Source of the DNA: Gaiellasilicea sp963745775
GTDB lineage: Bacteria > Actinomycetota > Thermoleophilia > Gaiellales > Gaiellaceae
Assembly: GCA_963745775.1 (NCBI GenBank)
Contig: CAVUYY010000001.1
Span: 137,311-201,310 of the forward strand
DNA length: 64,000 nt
Reading direction: 5' to 3'
Shown: positions 23,212-30,220 of the stretch, in pieces
Position numbering within the stretch: the first letter of the stretch is position 1
Layout: every line of letters starts with the position of its first letter
Notes under the pieces: generated by a model
What the model was told of the DNA's origin: nothing
Seen by the model: only the letters and a program-made list of their open reading frames with translations
Database searches by the model: none
Translations under genes and position numbers: made by a program

Positions 23212-23880
23212 TCACCTGGCCGGGGTGGCCGAGCCGATGATTAGGGGCCTAACGATCGGTGGCATCCGGCGCCAGTCTGCGCGCTCGGTGAGTGAGACCA
23301 CGTAGCCGGCGCCGCGCAGAAGGTCGGCGGTCTGACGATTGCAGTTGCAGCCGTCGGCAAAGCCGTGCCACGCGCCGTGAAGGCGGTCCTGCCAGCGGGC
23401 GAGCCCCGGATCGTCCGAGCGAACGTGCTCAACGAACAACAGCGACCCGTCCGGGCGCAGGACGCGCCGAACCTCGTCGAGCGCGCGGGTGGGGTCCGGC
23501 ACCGTGCACAGGACCATGGTCGAGACGACCGTGTCGAAGGAGTCGTCGGCGAAGGGCAGCGCCTCGGCCGCGGCGCGGACGATCTCAGCGCGGCGGCCGA
23601 GCCTTTCGCGCCGTTGCTCCAGGCGCTTTACCATGTTCGGCTCGGGCTCGGCCATGACTAGACGGTCGAGGCCATCCGGATAGTGGTCCAGGTTCAAGCC
23701 GGTGCCGGCGCCGAGCTCGAGCACGCTGCCGCGCGCGAGCGAAACTAGCGCCCGGCGACGTTCGGCCATGCCCGCCCGCTCGCCCCACCACAGGAAGGGG
23801 TCATAGATCAGCGCTGAGAGCCGGCCGCCCCTCGCCTCGCCGGCCCGGGTCTCGGCCTCGTCACGGGTGGGGTGCGCCAT
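23212..23880 (-). CDS. class I SAM-dependent methyltransferase
   Basis: ATG at 23880 gives 222 residues; the upstream extension in frame looks non-coding. Motif I is SVLELGAGTGLNLDHYP, motif II region DRLVMAEPEP, then AAAEALPFADDSFDTVVSTM (motif III) and RRVLRPDGSLLFVEHVRS (post-III). This is the Methyltransf_11 pattern; a CNCNRQT block in the C-terminus is typical of a subgroup acting on small molecules or lipids. Substrate unknown. Between R16 and R17. Confidence 0.86.
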   Translation of the reverse strand: MAHPTRDEAETRAGEARGGRLSALIYDPFLWWGERAGMAERRRALVSLARGSVLELGAGTGLNLDHYPDGLDRLVMAEPEPNMVKRLEQRRERLGRRAEIVRAAAEALPFADDSFDTVVSTMVLCTVPDPTRALDEVRRVLRPDGSLLFVEHVRSDDPGLARWQDRLHGAWHGFADGCNCNRQTADLLRGAGYVVSLTERADWRRMPPIVRPLIIGSATPAR

Positions 23881-24243
23881 CACGGCGAAAACTACACCCG
23901 GGCTTTCGAACCATCGCGGCCAAGACTGCACCCGCCTGCCGTGCACGCAAGCACTGGAAACTGATCGCCCCAAGCCTGGAAGCAAGCGAAGTGGACTGGG
24001 AGACGACGCGCGCTCGGCTGGGCAAGACTGCTCTCGCCTGAGCGCAGTCGGAGACGACGGAGCTTCAACTCAGTCGAGGAGCTTGATGCGCGTCCACGCG
24101 TCGTTGCGCAGCTGAAAGTCCCTGCAAAGCGCTCATTTCTTGGTCGGGGTATTTGTTCATATTCCGCCCCCGCTACTTCCGGCTTCCTGCGAGCGCTAAC
24201 GATCGCACCCTTGGCTCCGGCCGGCTGCGCAAGCGGCAGCGAC
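23881..24243. other. gene-free stretch around R17
   Basis: 363 bp between the methyltransferase start and the DUF4429 gene end. It holds the variant element R17. A short minus-strand frame ending FQLRNDAWTRIKLLD near 24070-24125 might be a gene remnant, but nothing can be identified. Confidence 0.5.
24011..24048 (+). repeat. array element R17 (variant subtype)
   Basis: CTCGGCTGGGCAAG then ACTGCTCTCGCCTGAGCGC. It shares GCTCTCGCCTGAGCGC with R27 and lacks the GTTCGGGAATG core. GGAGACGACG occurs directly on both sides (23999 and 24050), like a 10-bp target duplication. Confidence 0.7.
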
Positions 24244-24705
24244 TTACAACCGATCGAGCAGCTGAGCCTTCTTGGCTTCGAACTCCTCGTCAGTGATCAG
24301 CTTCTGATCGCGCAGTTCGCCGAGCTTCTCGATCTGCTCGGGGATGTCGGGTTCGCCCGCCCCGCTCCGGGCACCGGCGTGATGCGCGTTGATGTACTGC
24401 TCGACAGCCGCGCGAATAATGTTGAACCCCTTGGCGTGCCTCCTACGATAGGTCACCGCGTTCTCGTCCCTCATCGCGCTCTGCAAGCCACCTCGGAACT
24501 CAGTGCTTCCGGCGACCGTGAACCTGATGAAGCCGTCTTTAAACACGCGAGCGTATTGCAGCTGCACCGCCGTGATCGACGCGAGTGGAATCCGCCGGTC
24601 CCCCGTCAAGTGTCCGGCGCGACCGAAGCCCTTTCGGTCGATCGTCAACCAGTCGCCGTCGATCGTGATCACGCCGTTACTCCCCTTGGCGTAGAGATCG
24701 GCCAC
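24244..24705 (-). CDS. DUF4429-like PH-fold protein with C-terminal SHOCT domain
   Basis: GTG at 24705 (24714 is an alternative) gives about 153 residues. Residues ~1-105 look like a PH-type barrel (NGVITIDGDWLTIDRKGF, RRIPLASITAVQLQ, GFIRFTVAGS). The tail PEQIEKLGELRDQKLITDEE followed by FEAKKAQLL is a classic SHOCT motif, thought to mediate oligomerisation. Unknown role; often membrane- or stress-associated. Between R17 and R18. Confidence 0.8.
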   Translation of the reverse strand: MADLYAKGSNGVITIDGDWLTIDRKGFGRAGHLTGDRRIPLASITAVQLQYARVFKDGFIRFTVAGSTEFRGGLQSAMRDENAVTYRRRHAKGFNIIRAAVEQYINAHHAGARSGAGEPDIPEQIEKLGELRDQKLITDEEFEAKKAQLLDRL

Positions 24706-24777
24706 CCCCCTCACTCTACCCCGCTGAGGAGAACCTCCCGTGCACAGCTTCCGTCTGGGTTGCGCGGCTGCGACGTT

Positions 24778-24812
24778 CGCCTGGGCCAGTGTTCCGGAAT
24801 GACGCCAGACGG
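24778..24812 (+). repeat. array element R18
   Basis: CGCCTGGGCCAG then TGTTCCGGAATG then ACGCCAGACGG. Confidence 0.88.
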
Positions 24813-24873
24813 TGGTGCGAGATGGGTCCGCGTTGGATCGGGCGTCCCGCACTCTGGAGCGAGGGTGGTCCGA

Positions 24874-24906
24874 TGTGGGCCCATATTGCGGAATGTTCCG
24901 CGATGG
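24874..24906 (+). repeat. array element R19 (diverged)
   Basis: TGTGGGCCCAT then ATTGCGGAATG then TTCCGCGATGG. The core is a perfect 14-bp palindrome, GCGGAA, TG, TTCCGC, at 24888-24901, with arms different from R14. Confidence 0.65.
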
Positions 24907-24916
24907 CTACGCCGAC

Positions 24917-24990
24917 CGATGATTTGTGCGCACCTGCTGAGTCTCTGAGGAAAGCACTACTCCCACCGCGCAAACGAAGGAGCACGAGAT
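24917..24990 (+). promoter_or_regulatory. shared leader, copy 2
   Basis: Matches 8066-8137: CGATGAT, CTGCTGAGTCTCTGAGG, CCCACCGCG and CGAAGGAGCAC with few differences. Here its ATG opens only a short frame before the real reductase start at 25072. Confidence 0.6.
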
Positions 24991-25071
24991 GACGAGGCGC
25001 ATGACGTCATGACACCGGGCGGCCGTCATGGCATCCGAGAACCGAACCCAATTAGCGAAGGAGGACCAGTC

Positions 25072-25719
25072 ATGTCAATCGCCCGCGTCCACAACTTCTC
25101 CATCTCGCTCGACGGCTTCGCCACCGGCGAAGGTCAGACACGCGACGCACCGTTCGGCCACGCCGGCGAACGACTGCACCAATGGATGTTCGCCACCCAG
25201 TGGTGGCACGAGATGGTCGGCAAGCCCGGCGGCAGCGGCGGCATCGACGACGCCTTCTCGCAGCAGTTCGCTCCCGGGATCGGCGCCGAGATCATGGGTG
25301 CCGGGAAGTTCGGTTGGCCCGGATGGCACGAGGACCCCGAATGGAAGGGCGCGTGGGGACCCAACCCGCCGTTCCACACACCGACCTTCATCCTCACCCA
25401 TCACCCGCGCCCTTCGATCGAGATGGAGGGCGGCACGACGTTCCACTTCATCGATGCTTCGCCCGCCGAGGCGCTCGAGACCGCCCGCGAGGCTGCGGAC
25501 GGCCAGGACGTACGCCTCGGCGGAGGCCCCACCATGATCCGCGACTTCCTTGCCGCCGGGCTCGTCGGCCACATGCATGTCGTGGTGGTCCCGATCCTGC
25601 TCGGCCGAGGCGTACGCCTCTGGGACGGACTGGAGGGCCTCGAGAAGGACTATCAGGTTGAGGCCACCTCCTCGCCCAGCGGAGTCACGCATGTGACCTT
25701 CATCCGTGCGGGTGTCTGA
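25072..25719 (+). CDS. dihydrofolate reductase family protein (RibD C-terminal-like)
   Basis: ATG at 25072 follows a GAAGGAGG site (25057-25064), giving 215 residues. RVHNFSISLDGFATGEGQ, EIMGAGKFGWPG, FILTHHPRPSIEMEGGTTFH, VRLGGGPTMIRDFLAAGL and HVVVVPILLGRG are the typical RibD_C/YyaP reductase blocks. NADPH-dependent reduction is likely, substrate unknown. Same family as the gene at 4886 but a different branch. Its leader region is shared with peptidase E. Confidence 0.85.
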   Translation: MSIARVHNFSISLDGFATGEGQTRDAPFGHAGERLHQWMFATQWWHEMVGKPGGSGGIDDAFSQQFAPGIGAEIMGAGKFGWPGWHEDPEWKGAWGPNPPFHTPTFILTHHPRPSIEMEGGTTFHFIDASPAEALETAREAADGQDVRLGGGPTMIRDFLAAGLVGHMHVVVVPILLGRGVRLWDGLEGLEKDYQVEATSSPSGVTHVTFIRAGV

Positions 25720-25801
25720 ACCGCCACCTCGAGATCCCGAGGCGCCCGCTCGGTCCTGAGACCCTCCGCTTCCATCCGGCGCGGTCGCCTCGGTTCCAGC
25801 T

Positions 25802-25836
25802 GGCGTGGGCCAGCGTTCGGGAATGACGCCTGAACG
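25802..25836 (+). repeat. array element R20
   Basis: GGCGTGGGCCAG then CGTTCGGGAATG then ACGCCTGAACG. It abuts the stop codon of the minus-strand GNAT gene (25837). Confidence 0.9.
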
Positions 25837-26445
25837 CTACTGACGTCGGTCGGCGTGTGGCGGGTGTGTCCAGACAACTGCTTCGCCTGAGTCGAAAAGT
25901 GTGACCGTTTCAGTAGGGATGGCCCCAAGGCGCTCGGCAACACGTTGCGAAGCACGGTTGTCCGGCGCGATCAACGAGATCAGATGACCAATCTGTCGTT
26001 GTTCGCGCGCCCACTCACGCACTGCTCGCGCTGCCTCAGTGGCGTAGCCAGCGCCCCAGTAGGCACGCGCGAGCGCCCACCCCAGCTCGGGCTGGGCGTG
26101 GCGGCCAGCCTGCGTAAGCGTCGACTGCGTCCACGTGCGCTTGTCCCAAACGAGAAGTCCGGCACGCCCGATGAAGCGTCGGTCGCTGCGCCGTTCGATG
26201 ACGAACGGGCCGATGTCATTTTCCTCCCAACGCCGCACCCACTTGGCGATCACTTCGCTCACATGCTCCCGTGGCACAACCTGCCCGCCGAGGAACTTCA
26301 TCACAGCGGGATCCGCGAGCAGTTCGGCTGCTGACTCCTCATCGGCGGGGGAGGGAAGGCGAAGGCCCAGGCGATCAGTCTTGAGGACATACCAGCCACC
26401 CGCACCTCGACCAGTCGTCCTGGACACGCGTCGAAGATACGCCAC
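25837..26445 (-). CDS. GNAT (RimJ/RimL-type) N-acetyltransferase
   Basis: Up to 202 residues from GTG at 26445; an internal GTG at 26427 is also possible. LKTDRLGLRLPSPADEESAA, ELGWALARAYWGAGYATEAA (the RimJ/RimL acetyl-CoA region), HLISLIAPDNRASQRVAERL and GAIPTETVTLFDSGE are diagnostic of the acetyltransf_3 branch, which acetylates protein N-termini or small amines. Minus strand between R20 and R21. Confidence 0.85.
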   Translation of the reverse strand: MAYLRRVSRTTGRGAGGWYVLKTDRLGLRLPSPADEESAAELLADPAVMKFLGGQVVPREHVSEVIAKWVRRWEENDIGPFVIERRSDRRFIGRAGLLVWDKRTWTQSTLTQAGRHAQPELGWALARAYWGAGYATEAARAVREWAREQRQIGHLISLIAPDNRASQRVAERLGAIPTETVTLFDSGEAVVWTHPPHADRRQ

Positions 26446-26458
26446 GCTTCAGCACCCC

Positions 26459-26494
26459 CGCCTGGGCCAGTGTTCGGGAATGTCACCCGAACGG
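26459..26494 (+). repeat. array element R21
   Basis: CGCCTGGGCCAG then TGTTCGGGAATG then TCACCCGAACGG. The hairpin GTTCGGG / CCCGAAC is perfect here with a 7-base loop. Confidence 0.92.
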
Positions 26495-26512
26495 GGCGGT
26501 CATACTCCGCGC

Positions 26513-27064
26513 GTGGGTGGACGCTGCGAGAGCGACCCGCCGGGGCCTGACCCGGAAGGAACCAGTCTTCGAACGGCACGGCTGAGGCTTCTCCCGCTGA
26601 CAAGCCGCGACGAGTCCGACCATGCTCGTGCATCGAGGAATGCAGCGGACGCCTTGCGCGACACCCGCGCGGCCGATGTCCAGTGGCGCGAGCACGGCTT
26701 CGGCCCGTGGGCCGTCCGGGACAAGCAGGGCAGCTGCTTCCTCGGCTGCGCCGAGCTGCGTCTCGCCGGCGACGGCATCGAGGGCATCGCCCCCGACGAA
26801 GTCGAGGCGGGCTGGTGGGTGACCGAGGACCGGCGGAATGACGGCATCGCGACCGAAGCGATGGAAGCGGCGATCGACGATCTCTTCAGCCGCACCGACG
26901 TCGAGACGATCACGGCGTACATCTCGGACGGGGGAAACGAAGCATCCCGCCGCGTGGCAGCCAAGCTCGGATTCTCGGTACGCGGCCGAGGCCACGGGCG
27001 CTCGGGCGAGCCGATGACGGTTTACACGCTTCCCCGCGATGATTGGCTGCGACAACGGCCCTGA
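26513..27064 (+). CDS. GNAT family N-acetyltransferase
   Basis: GTG at 26513 gives 183 residues; the frame is open upstream, but that part is repeat and antisense. LRTARLRLLPLTSRDESDHA, DEVEAGWWVTEDRRNDGIAT (acetyl-CoA region), AYISDGGNEASRRVAAKLGF mark the acetyltransf_3 type. Unlike a ribosomal RimJ, the loop motif RRNDGIA is degenerate. It lies between R21 and R22. Substrate unknown. Confidence 0.82.
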   Translation: MGGRCESDPPGPDPEGTSLRTARLRLLPLTSRDESDHARASRNAADALRDTRAADVQWREHGFGPWAVRDKQGSCFLGCAELRLAGDGIEGIAPDEVEAGWWVTEDRRNDGIATEAMEAAIDDLFSRTDVETITAYISDGGNEASRRVAAKLGFSVRGRGHGRSGEPMTVYTLPRDDWLRQRP

Positions 27065-27091
27065 GGCAAGCGCTCGGAGTAAGGACCGTCT

Positions 27092-27126
27092 CGCCTGGGC
27101 CAGTGTTCGGGAATGTCCCCCGAAGG
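27092..27126 (+). repeat. array element R22
   Basis: CGCCTGGGCCAG then TGTTCGGGAATG then TCCCCCGAAGG; the TTCGGG / CCCGAA arms pair perfectly. Confidence 0.92.
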
Positions 27127-27134
27127 CCCACGGC

Positions 27135-27677
27135 CTACGGCACTCCGAGCGAGTACTCCCAACCTTCCTGCCACTCAAACGGCGCGTAGAACAGGTCATC
27201 GAGCCTCGTCCCGTTCGCGGCGCCTTCGAGGGCGTACCAGGTCGCCATATGGCCGATCATGAGCACGCGGTCTCCGTCGCGTTCCCTGGTGAGTTCATGC
27301 AGGAACGCGTCGACTCGCTGCACCGCTTCGCGCCAACTCTCACCCTGGGGGAAACGCTCGTCAAGCGAGTCTGGCCCGTCCGCATCCAGCTGCGCCCGGG
27401 GGACACCGTTCAAAAGGCCGTAGTTGCACTCACGCAAGCGCTTCTCGCGGATGATGGGCATGTCCGTATCGGCGAAAGCAATCTCGGCGGTCTCAACTGC
27501 CCGGCCAAGGTCGGAGACGTAGACAGTGGCAATCCCGTCGTTGCGGCGTCGGTCGCCAAGCTCTCGGGCGAGGCCGCGCCCACGATCGGACAGCTTCCCG
27601 TCGAGCCAACCTGTAGCGCGCCCCAGCTCGTTGTCCTCGCTGAGCGCATGCGTCTCGAAGATCAGTCCCACGGCCAC
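27135..27677 (-). CDS. histidine phosphatase superfamily protein with altered RHG motif
   Basis: A 180-residue protein from GTG. The layout is that of the phosphoglycerate-mutase-like family: GWLDGKLSDRGRGLARELG, VYVSDLGRAVETAEIAF, RECNYGLLNG and the second catalytic VLMIGHMATWYALEG. The usual N-terminal RHG is ETHA (near residues 8-11): the His is kept but the preceding Arg is replaced by Thr. Either activity or specificity is altered. Minus strand between R22 and R23. Confidence 0.82.
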   Translation of the reverse strand: MAVGLIFETHALSEDNELGRATGWLDGKLSDRGRGLARELGDRRRNDGIATVYVSDLGRAVETAEIAFADTDMPIIREKRLRECNYGLLNGVPRAQLDADGPDSLDERFPQGESWREAVQRVDAFLHELTRERDGDRVLMIGHMATWYALEGAANGTRLDDLFYAPFEWQEGWEYSLGVP

Positions 27678-27728
27678 GACCCTTCACCGTAACCGCCTTG
27701 CTGAGCGGGCAGTCGAGAAGCGGGATTA

Positions 27729-27765
27729 CTCGGCTGGGCCAGCGTTCGGGAATGACGCCTGAGCA
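27729..27765 (+). repeat. array element R23
   Basis: CTCGGCTGGGCCAG then CGTTCGGGAATG then ACGCCTGAGCACG. Confidence 0.92.
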
Positions 27766-27786
27766 CGGGCTTCTATAGTCCCGCGA

Positions 27787-28011
27787 ATGCAGAACGACGT
27801 ACTCGAGGAAGCCGCCCTCGGCTATGAGGCGGCGGCAGCGGATCTCGAGCTAGCCGCACGGCACTGCCGAACCGCGGCGCAGCACTTCCGGGACGGCGAA
27901 ATTCCACGGGCAGCCGCCCACGCCTGGGCGGCGTTCGGACATGTTCGGATCGCTGAGGACTCGTTGGAGCGCCAGGCTCGTACGCACGCTCACAAGTCAA
28001 ACCCCCTCTAG
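27787..28011 (+). CDS. small helical protein (family with 22163-22387)
   Basis: A 74-residue protein from ATG. LELAARHCRTAAQHFRDGEI, AAAHAWAAFGHVRIAEDS and SLERQARTHAHK closely match the 22163 protein; the C-terminal His-rich end differs. The cassette sits between R23 and R24, and the duplicated GNAT unit follows directly. Confidence 0.72.
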   Translation: MQNDVLEEAALGYEAAAADLELAARHCRTAAQHFRDGEIPRAAAHAWAAFGHVRIAEDSLERQARTHAHKSNPL

Positions 28012-28024
28012 CGAGCCGTCCCGC

Positions 28025-28058
28025 TCGGCTGGGCCAGTGTTCCGCAATCCACCCTGAG
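28025..28058 (+). repeat. array element R24
   Basis: CTCGGCTGGGCCAG then TGTTCCGCAATC then CACCCTGAGC. Left boundary of GNAT copy 2; starts 14 bp after the small helical gene's stop. Confidence 0.85.
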
Positions 28059-28751
28059 CTTGGCACGGCCCGGTCTCCCTTAAGCTGCGGCCGGTGACCG
28101 AGCACGCCGCCGCGACCCTCACCGTTCGACCTCTGACTCCGGAGACGTGGGACGCGTTCGCGGGCCTCGCGGAACGACACAACGGCGTGTGGGGCGGTTG
28201 CTGGTGTACGTGGTTCCACACCTTCCACGCCGAGAAGGAGTTCTCGTACGACGCCAATCGAGCACTCAAGGAGCGACTCGTCCGCGAGGGCCGAGCCCAC
28301 GCCGCGCTGGTCTTCGACGGCGACGTCGCCGTCGGGTGGTGCCAGTTCGGAAGCCCGGACGAGCTGAAGAACATCAAGCACCGCAAGGAGTACGAGGCCG
28401 AGCTCGACAGCCTGCCGGACTACCGCCTGACGTGCTTCTTCGTCGACAAGCGCTACCGGCGCCGCGGCGTCTCGGCCCTGGCGCTTCAGGGCGCGCTAGA
28501 TCTGATCGCCAAGGCTGGCGGCGGCGTGGTGGAGGCTTATCCCCAGGACACCGGCGGCAAGAAGATCACGGCGTCGTTCCTCTACAGCGTCACCCGCAGC
28601 CTGTTCGAACAAGCCGGTTTCAGCTACGTGCGGCCCAAGGGCAAGAACCACACCGTGATGCGGACGACGATCGACCCGGCCCGGTAGCCGGAGACGCGCT
28701 AGGCGGCTTGGGCAAGATGACCGGTTTCGAAGTCGTCGACGCTCGGCTGTG
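28033..28751 (+). repeat. duplicated GNAT cassette, copy 2
   Basis: Near-identical partner of 21381-22098. About eight differences were counted by eye, including one inserted T near 28723; three lie in the coding region and are all silent. Confidence 0.88.
28094..28687 (+). CDS. GNAT family N-acetyltransferase (duplicate B)
   Basis: A 197-residue protein from GTG, identical to the protein at 21442-22035 (loop DKRYRRRGVSALAL, motif CWCTWFHTF). The nucleotide differences within the gene (GCT/GCC, CTG/CTA, ACT/ACC) are synonymous, so both copies appear to be under selection or very recently copied. Substrate unknown. Confidence 0.85.
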   Translation: MTEHAAATLTVRPLTPETWDAFAGLAERHNGVWGGCWCTWFHTFHAEKEFSYDANRALKERLVREGRAHAALVFDGDVAVGWCQFGSPDELKNIKHRKEYEAELDSLPDYRLTCFFVDKRYRRRGVSALALQGALDLIAKAGGGVVEAYPQDTGGKKITASFLYSVTRSLFEQAGFSYVRPKGKNHTVMRTTIDPAR

Positions 28752-28776
28752 CCAGCGTTCGGGAATGACGCCTGAA
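28743..28776 (+). repeat. array element R25
   Basis: TCGGCTGTGCCAG then CGTTCGGGAATG then ACGCCTGAAGG. Right boundary of GNAT copy 2. Confidence 0.9.
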
Positions 28777-28902
28777 GGGTTCTCCGTCGCGAGAGTTCAG
28801 CCCGCTACTAGGAGGCTACCCGGGCCGGCGCGCGTTGGGGCATGCTTGCGTTCGTGCTCCGACGGCGCGTGACTACCCCTTCTGGTTCCGAGCCGGCCTG
28901 AC

Positions 28903-29361
28903 GTGCGGATCTACGTCGCGGGCGCGCTTTTCTCCGAGGCGGAGCGGGCGTGGCTCGACGGACTTGCAGCGAGGCTTCGCGGGGAGGGTTTCGAGTGCTT
29001 CGTGCCGCACGAGCAGTTCGGCGAGCTGACGGAGCTCACGGCCGCCGAGGTGTACCGCGTCGACGCCGAGGGCGTGCGCTCCGCGAACGTGCTGCTCGCA
29101 TGGCTCGACGGGCCGAGCATCGACGACGGCACGGCCTGCGAGATCGGGATGTTCGCCGAGCTCGTCGAACGCGACATGAGGCGGTACCGCGGCATCGTCG
29201 GCCTCGTCACAGACCTGCGTCTCGAGCGACGGAGGGGGAATGCGGCCGGCGACGGGATGAATCTCTTCGTGGCCGGGGCGATCGAGGCCTGCGGACGCAT
29301 CTGCTGGTCGGTGGACGAGGCGGTCGAAGTGCTGCGGGAGCTCGAGTCGCAGCCCCGCTGA
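28903..29361 (+). CDS. nucleoside 2-deoxyribosyltransferase-like protein
   Basis: A 152-residue protein from GTG. RIYVAGALFSEAERAWL, ECFVPHEQ, SANVLLAWLDGPSIDDGTACEIGMFAEL (the Asp/Glu-containing active-site region) and MNLFVAGAIEACG are characteristic of the family, which transfers deoxyribose between bases or hydrolyses modified nucleotides. The nucleophilic Glu candidate is in ACEIGMF. Its stop codon overlaps the start of R26. Confidence 0.83.
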   Translation: MRIYVAGALFSEAERAWLDGLAARLRGEGFECFVPHEQFGELTELTAAEVYRVDAEGVRSANVLLAWLDGPSIDDGTACEIGMFAELVERDMRRYRGIVGLVTDLRLERRRGNAAGDGMNLFVAGAIEACGRICWSVDEAVEVLRELESQPR

Positions 29362-29395
29362 CGTGGGCCAGCGTTCGGGAATGACGCCTGAGCGG
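29361..29395 (+). repeat. array element R26
   Basis: ACGTGGGCCAG then CGTTCGGGAATG then ACGCCTGAGCGG, directly after the stop of the 28903 gene. Confidence 0.9.
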
Positions 29396-29566
29396 GCTGT
29401 TGACTAGAGCGACGCAGCGAACTCGCGCAGGCGTGACGTCCGACTCTCGAAGCCCGACTGAACCATCAGTTCGAATGAGCAAGGGGGCTAGACTCGCGGT
29501 CGCGAGGGGTCGGGCGGATCGAGACGGGGTGGTTGCGGTTGCCCCGTGGACAGGAGAGAGCTGGCC

Positions 29567-30178
29567 GTGATCGAGGAGCGGTTTCCATTCCGGCTGCGCG
29601 GAGCTGAGGGCAGCGTGATCGTCTCGTTCCATGGCAACGAGGATCCGCAGCGATGGGGTTACGGCACGCTCGGGCTCGCATGGCCTACAGAACTCGCGCA
29701 AGGGCTTCCGGTACTCACGGCGCGGACGGAGTGTTCGCTCGCCGGGTACGCAGCGATCATGGGTTGGGTTCAGATAGTGCGCATCGACGTGCTTGAATCG
29801 AGTCAGCCGCTGGCGGCTGGCGTCGACGAAGCACCCGCCGGTCATCACGCGTGGGTCGACGGCCCGCCGCAGCTCCGTGGCCTCGGCGTACCGTTCACGT
29901 CGTTCGGCGAGTGTCCGACGCTGTTCGACGCGCCGGCGTCAACCGAGAGCGACACCACCTTCTTTGCCGACTCGTGGTTGACGGCGAGCCCAGATGCTTT
30001 GATCAGCCGCGAGTCGTTTCCGGTTCTCGGGCTGCGCTGGGGCTACTCGACGCGCGCGGGGCAGCCACACGAGCTTCACGAGCCGGCGCTGCTCGACGAA
30101 AGCCATTGGGCTGAGGAGCTGCCCCTCCTGCGCGAGACGTTCACGGATTGGCAGTTCAGACCGGAATGGCCCAGGTAG
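29567..30178 (+). CDS. conserved hypothetical protein
   Basis: GTG at 29567 is preferred because AGGAGAGAG (29552-29560) lies at normal spacing; GTG at 29546 is the alternative. About 203 residues with the blocks CSLAGYAAIMGWVQIVRID, GVPFTSFGECPTLFDAPAS, FADSWLTASPDALISRE and LPLLRETFTDWQFRPEW. This resembles a hypothetical family found in streptomycetes and relatives; no catalytic motif is visible. Last gene of the array, between R26 and R27. Confidence 0.72.
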   Translation: MIEERFPFRLRGAEGSVIVSFHGNEDPQRWGYGTLGLAWPTELAQGLPVLTARTECSLAGYAAIMGWVQIVRIDVLESSQPLAAGVDEAPAGHHAWVDGPPQLRGLGVPFTSFGECPTLFDAPASTESDTTFFADSWLTASPDALISRESFPVLGLRWGYSTRAGQPHELHEPALLDESHWAEELPLLRETFTDWQFRPEWPR

Positions 30179-30220
30179 GACTCGCGCACCCGACGATCGA
30201 CGGTCTAATCGCCCCACGTT

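Larger units (their letters stand above)
24706..25071. other. gene-free stretch with R18, R19 and shared leader
   Basis: 366 bp divergent region between the DUF4429-SHOCT gene and the reductase. It contains two array elements close together (24778 and 24874) and leader copy 2 (24917-24990). No gene is supportable between R18 and R19 (about 60 bp), so that may be an empty or deleted interval. Confidence 0.6.

Noticed and set aside
23867..24115. ORF of 82 codons on the + strand
   Set aside because: Poor protein character, overlaps the variant element and the methyltransferase start.
24070..24125. Minus-strand fragment ending FQLRNDAWTRIKLLD as a gene
   Set aside because: Too short (about 20 residues), bounded by stops, no homology; at most a remnant.
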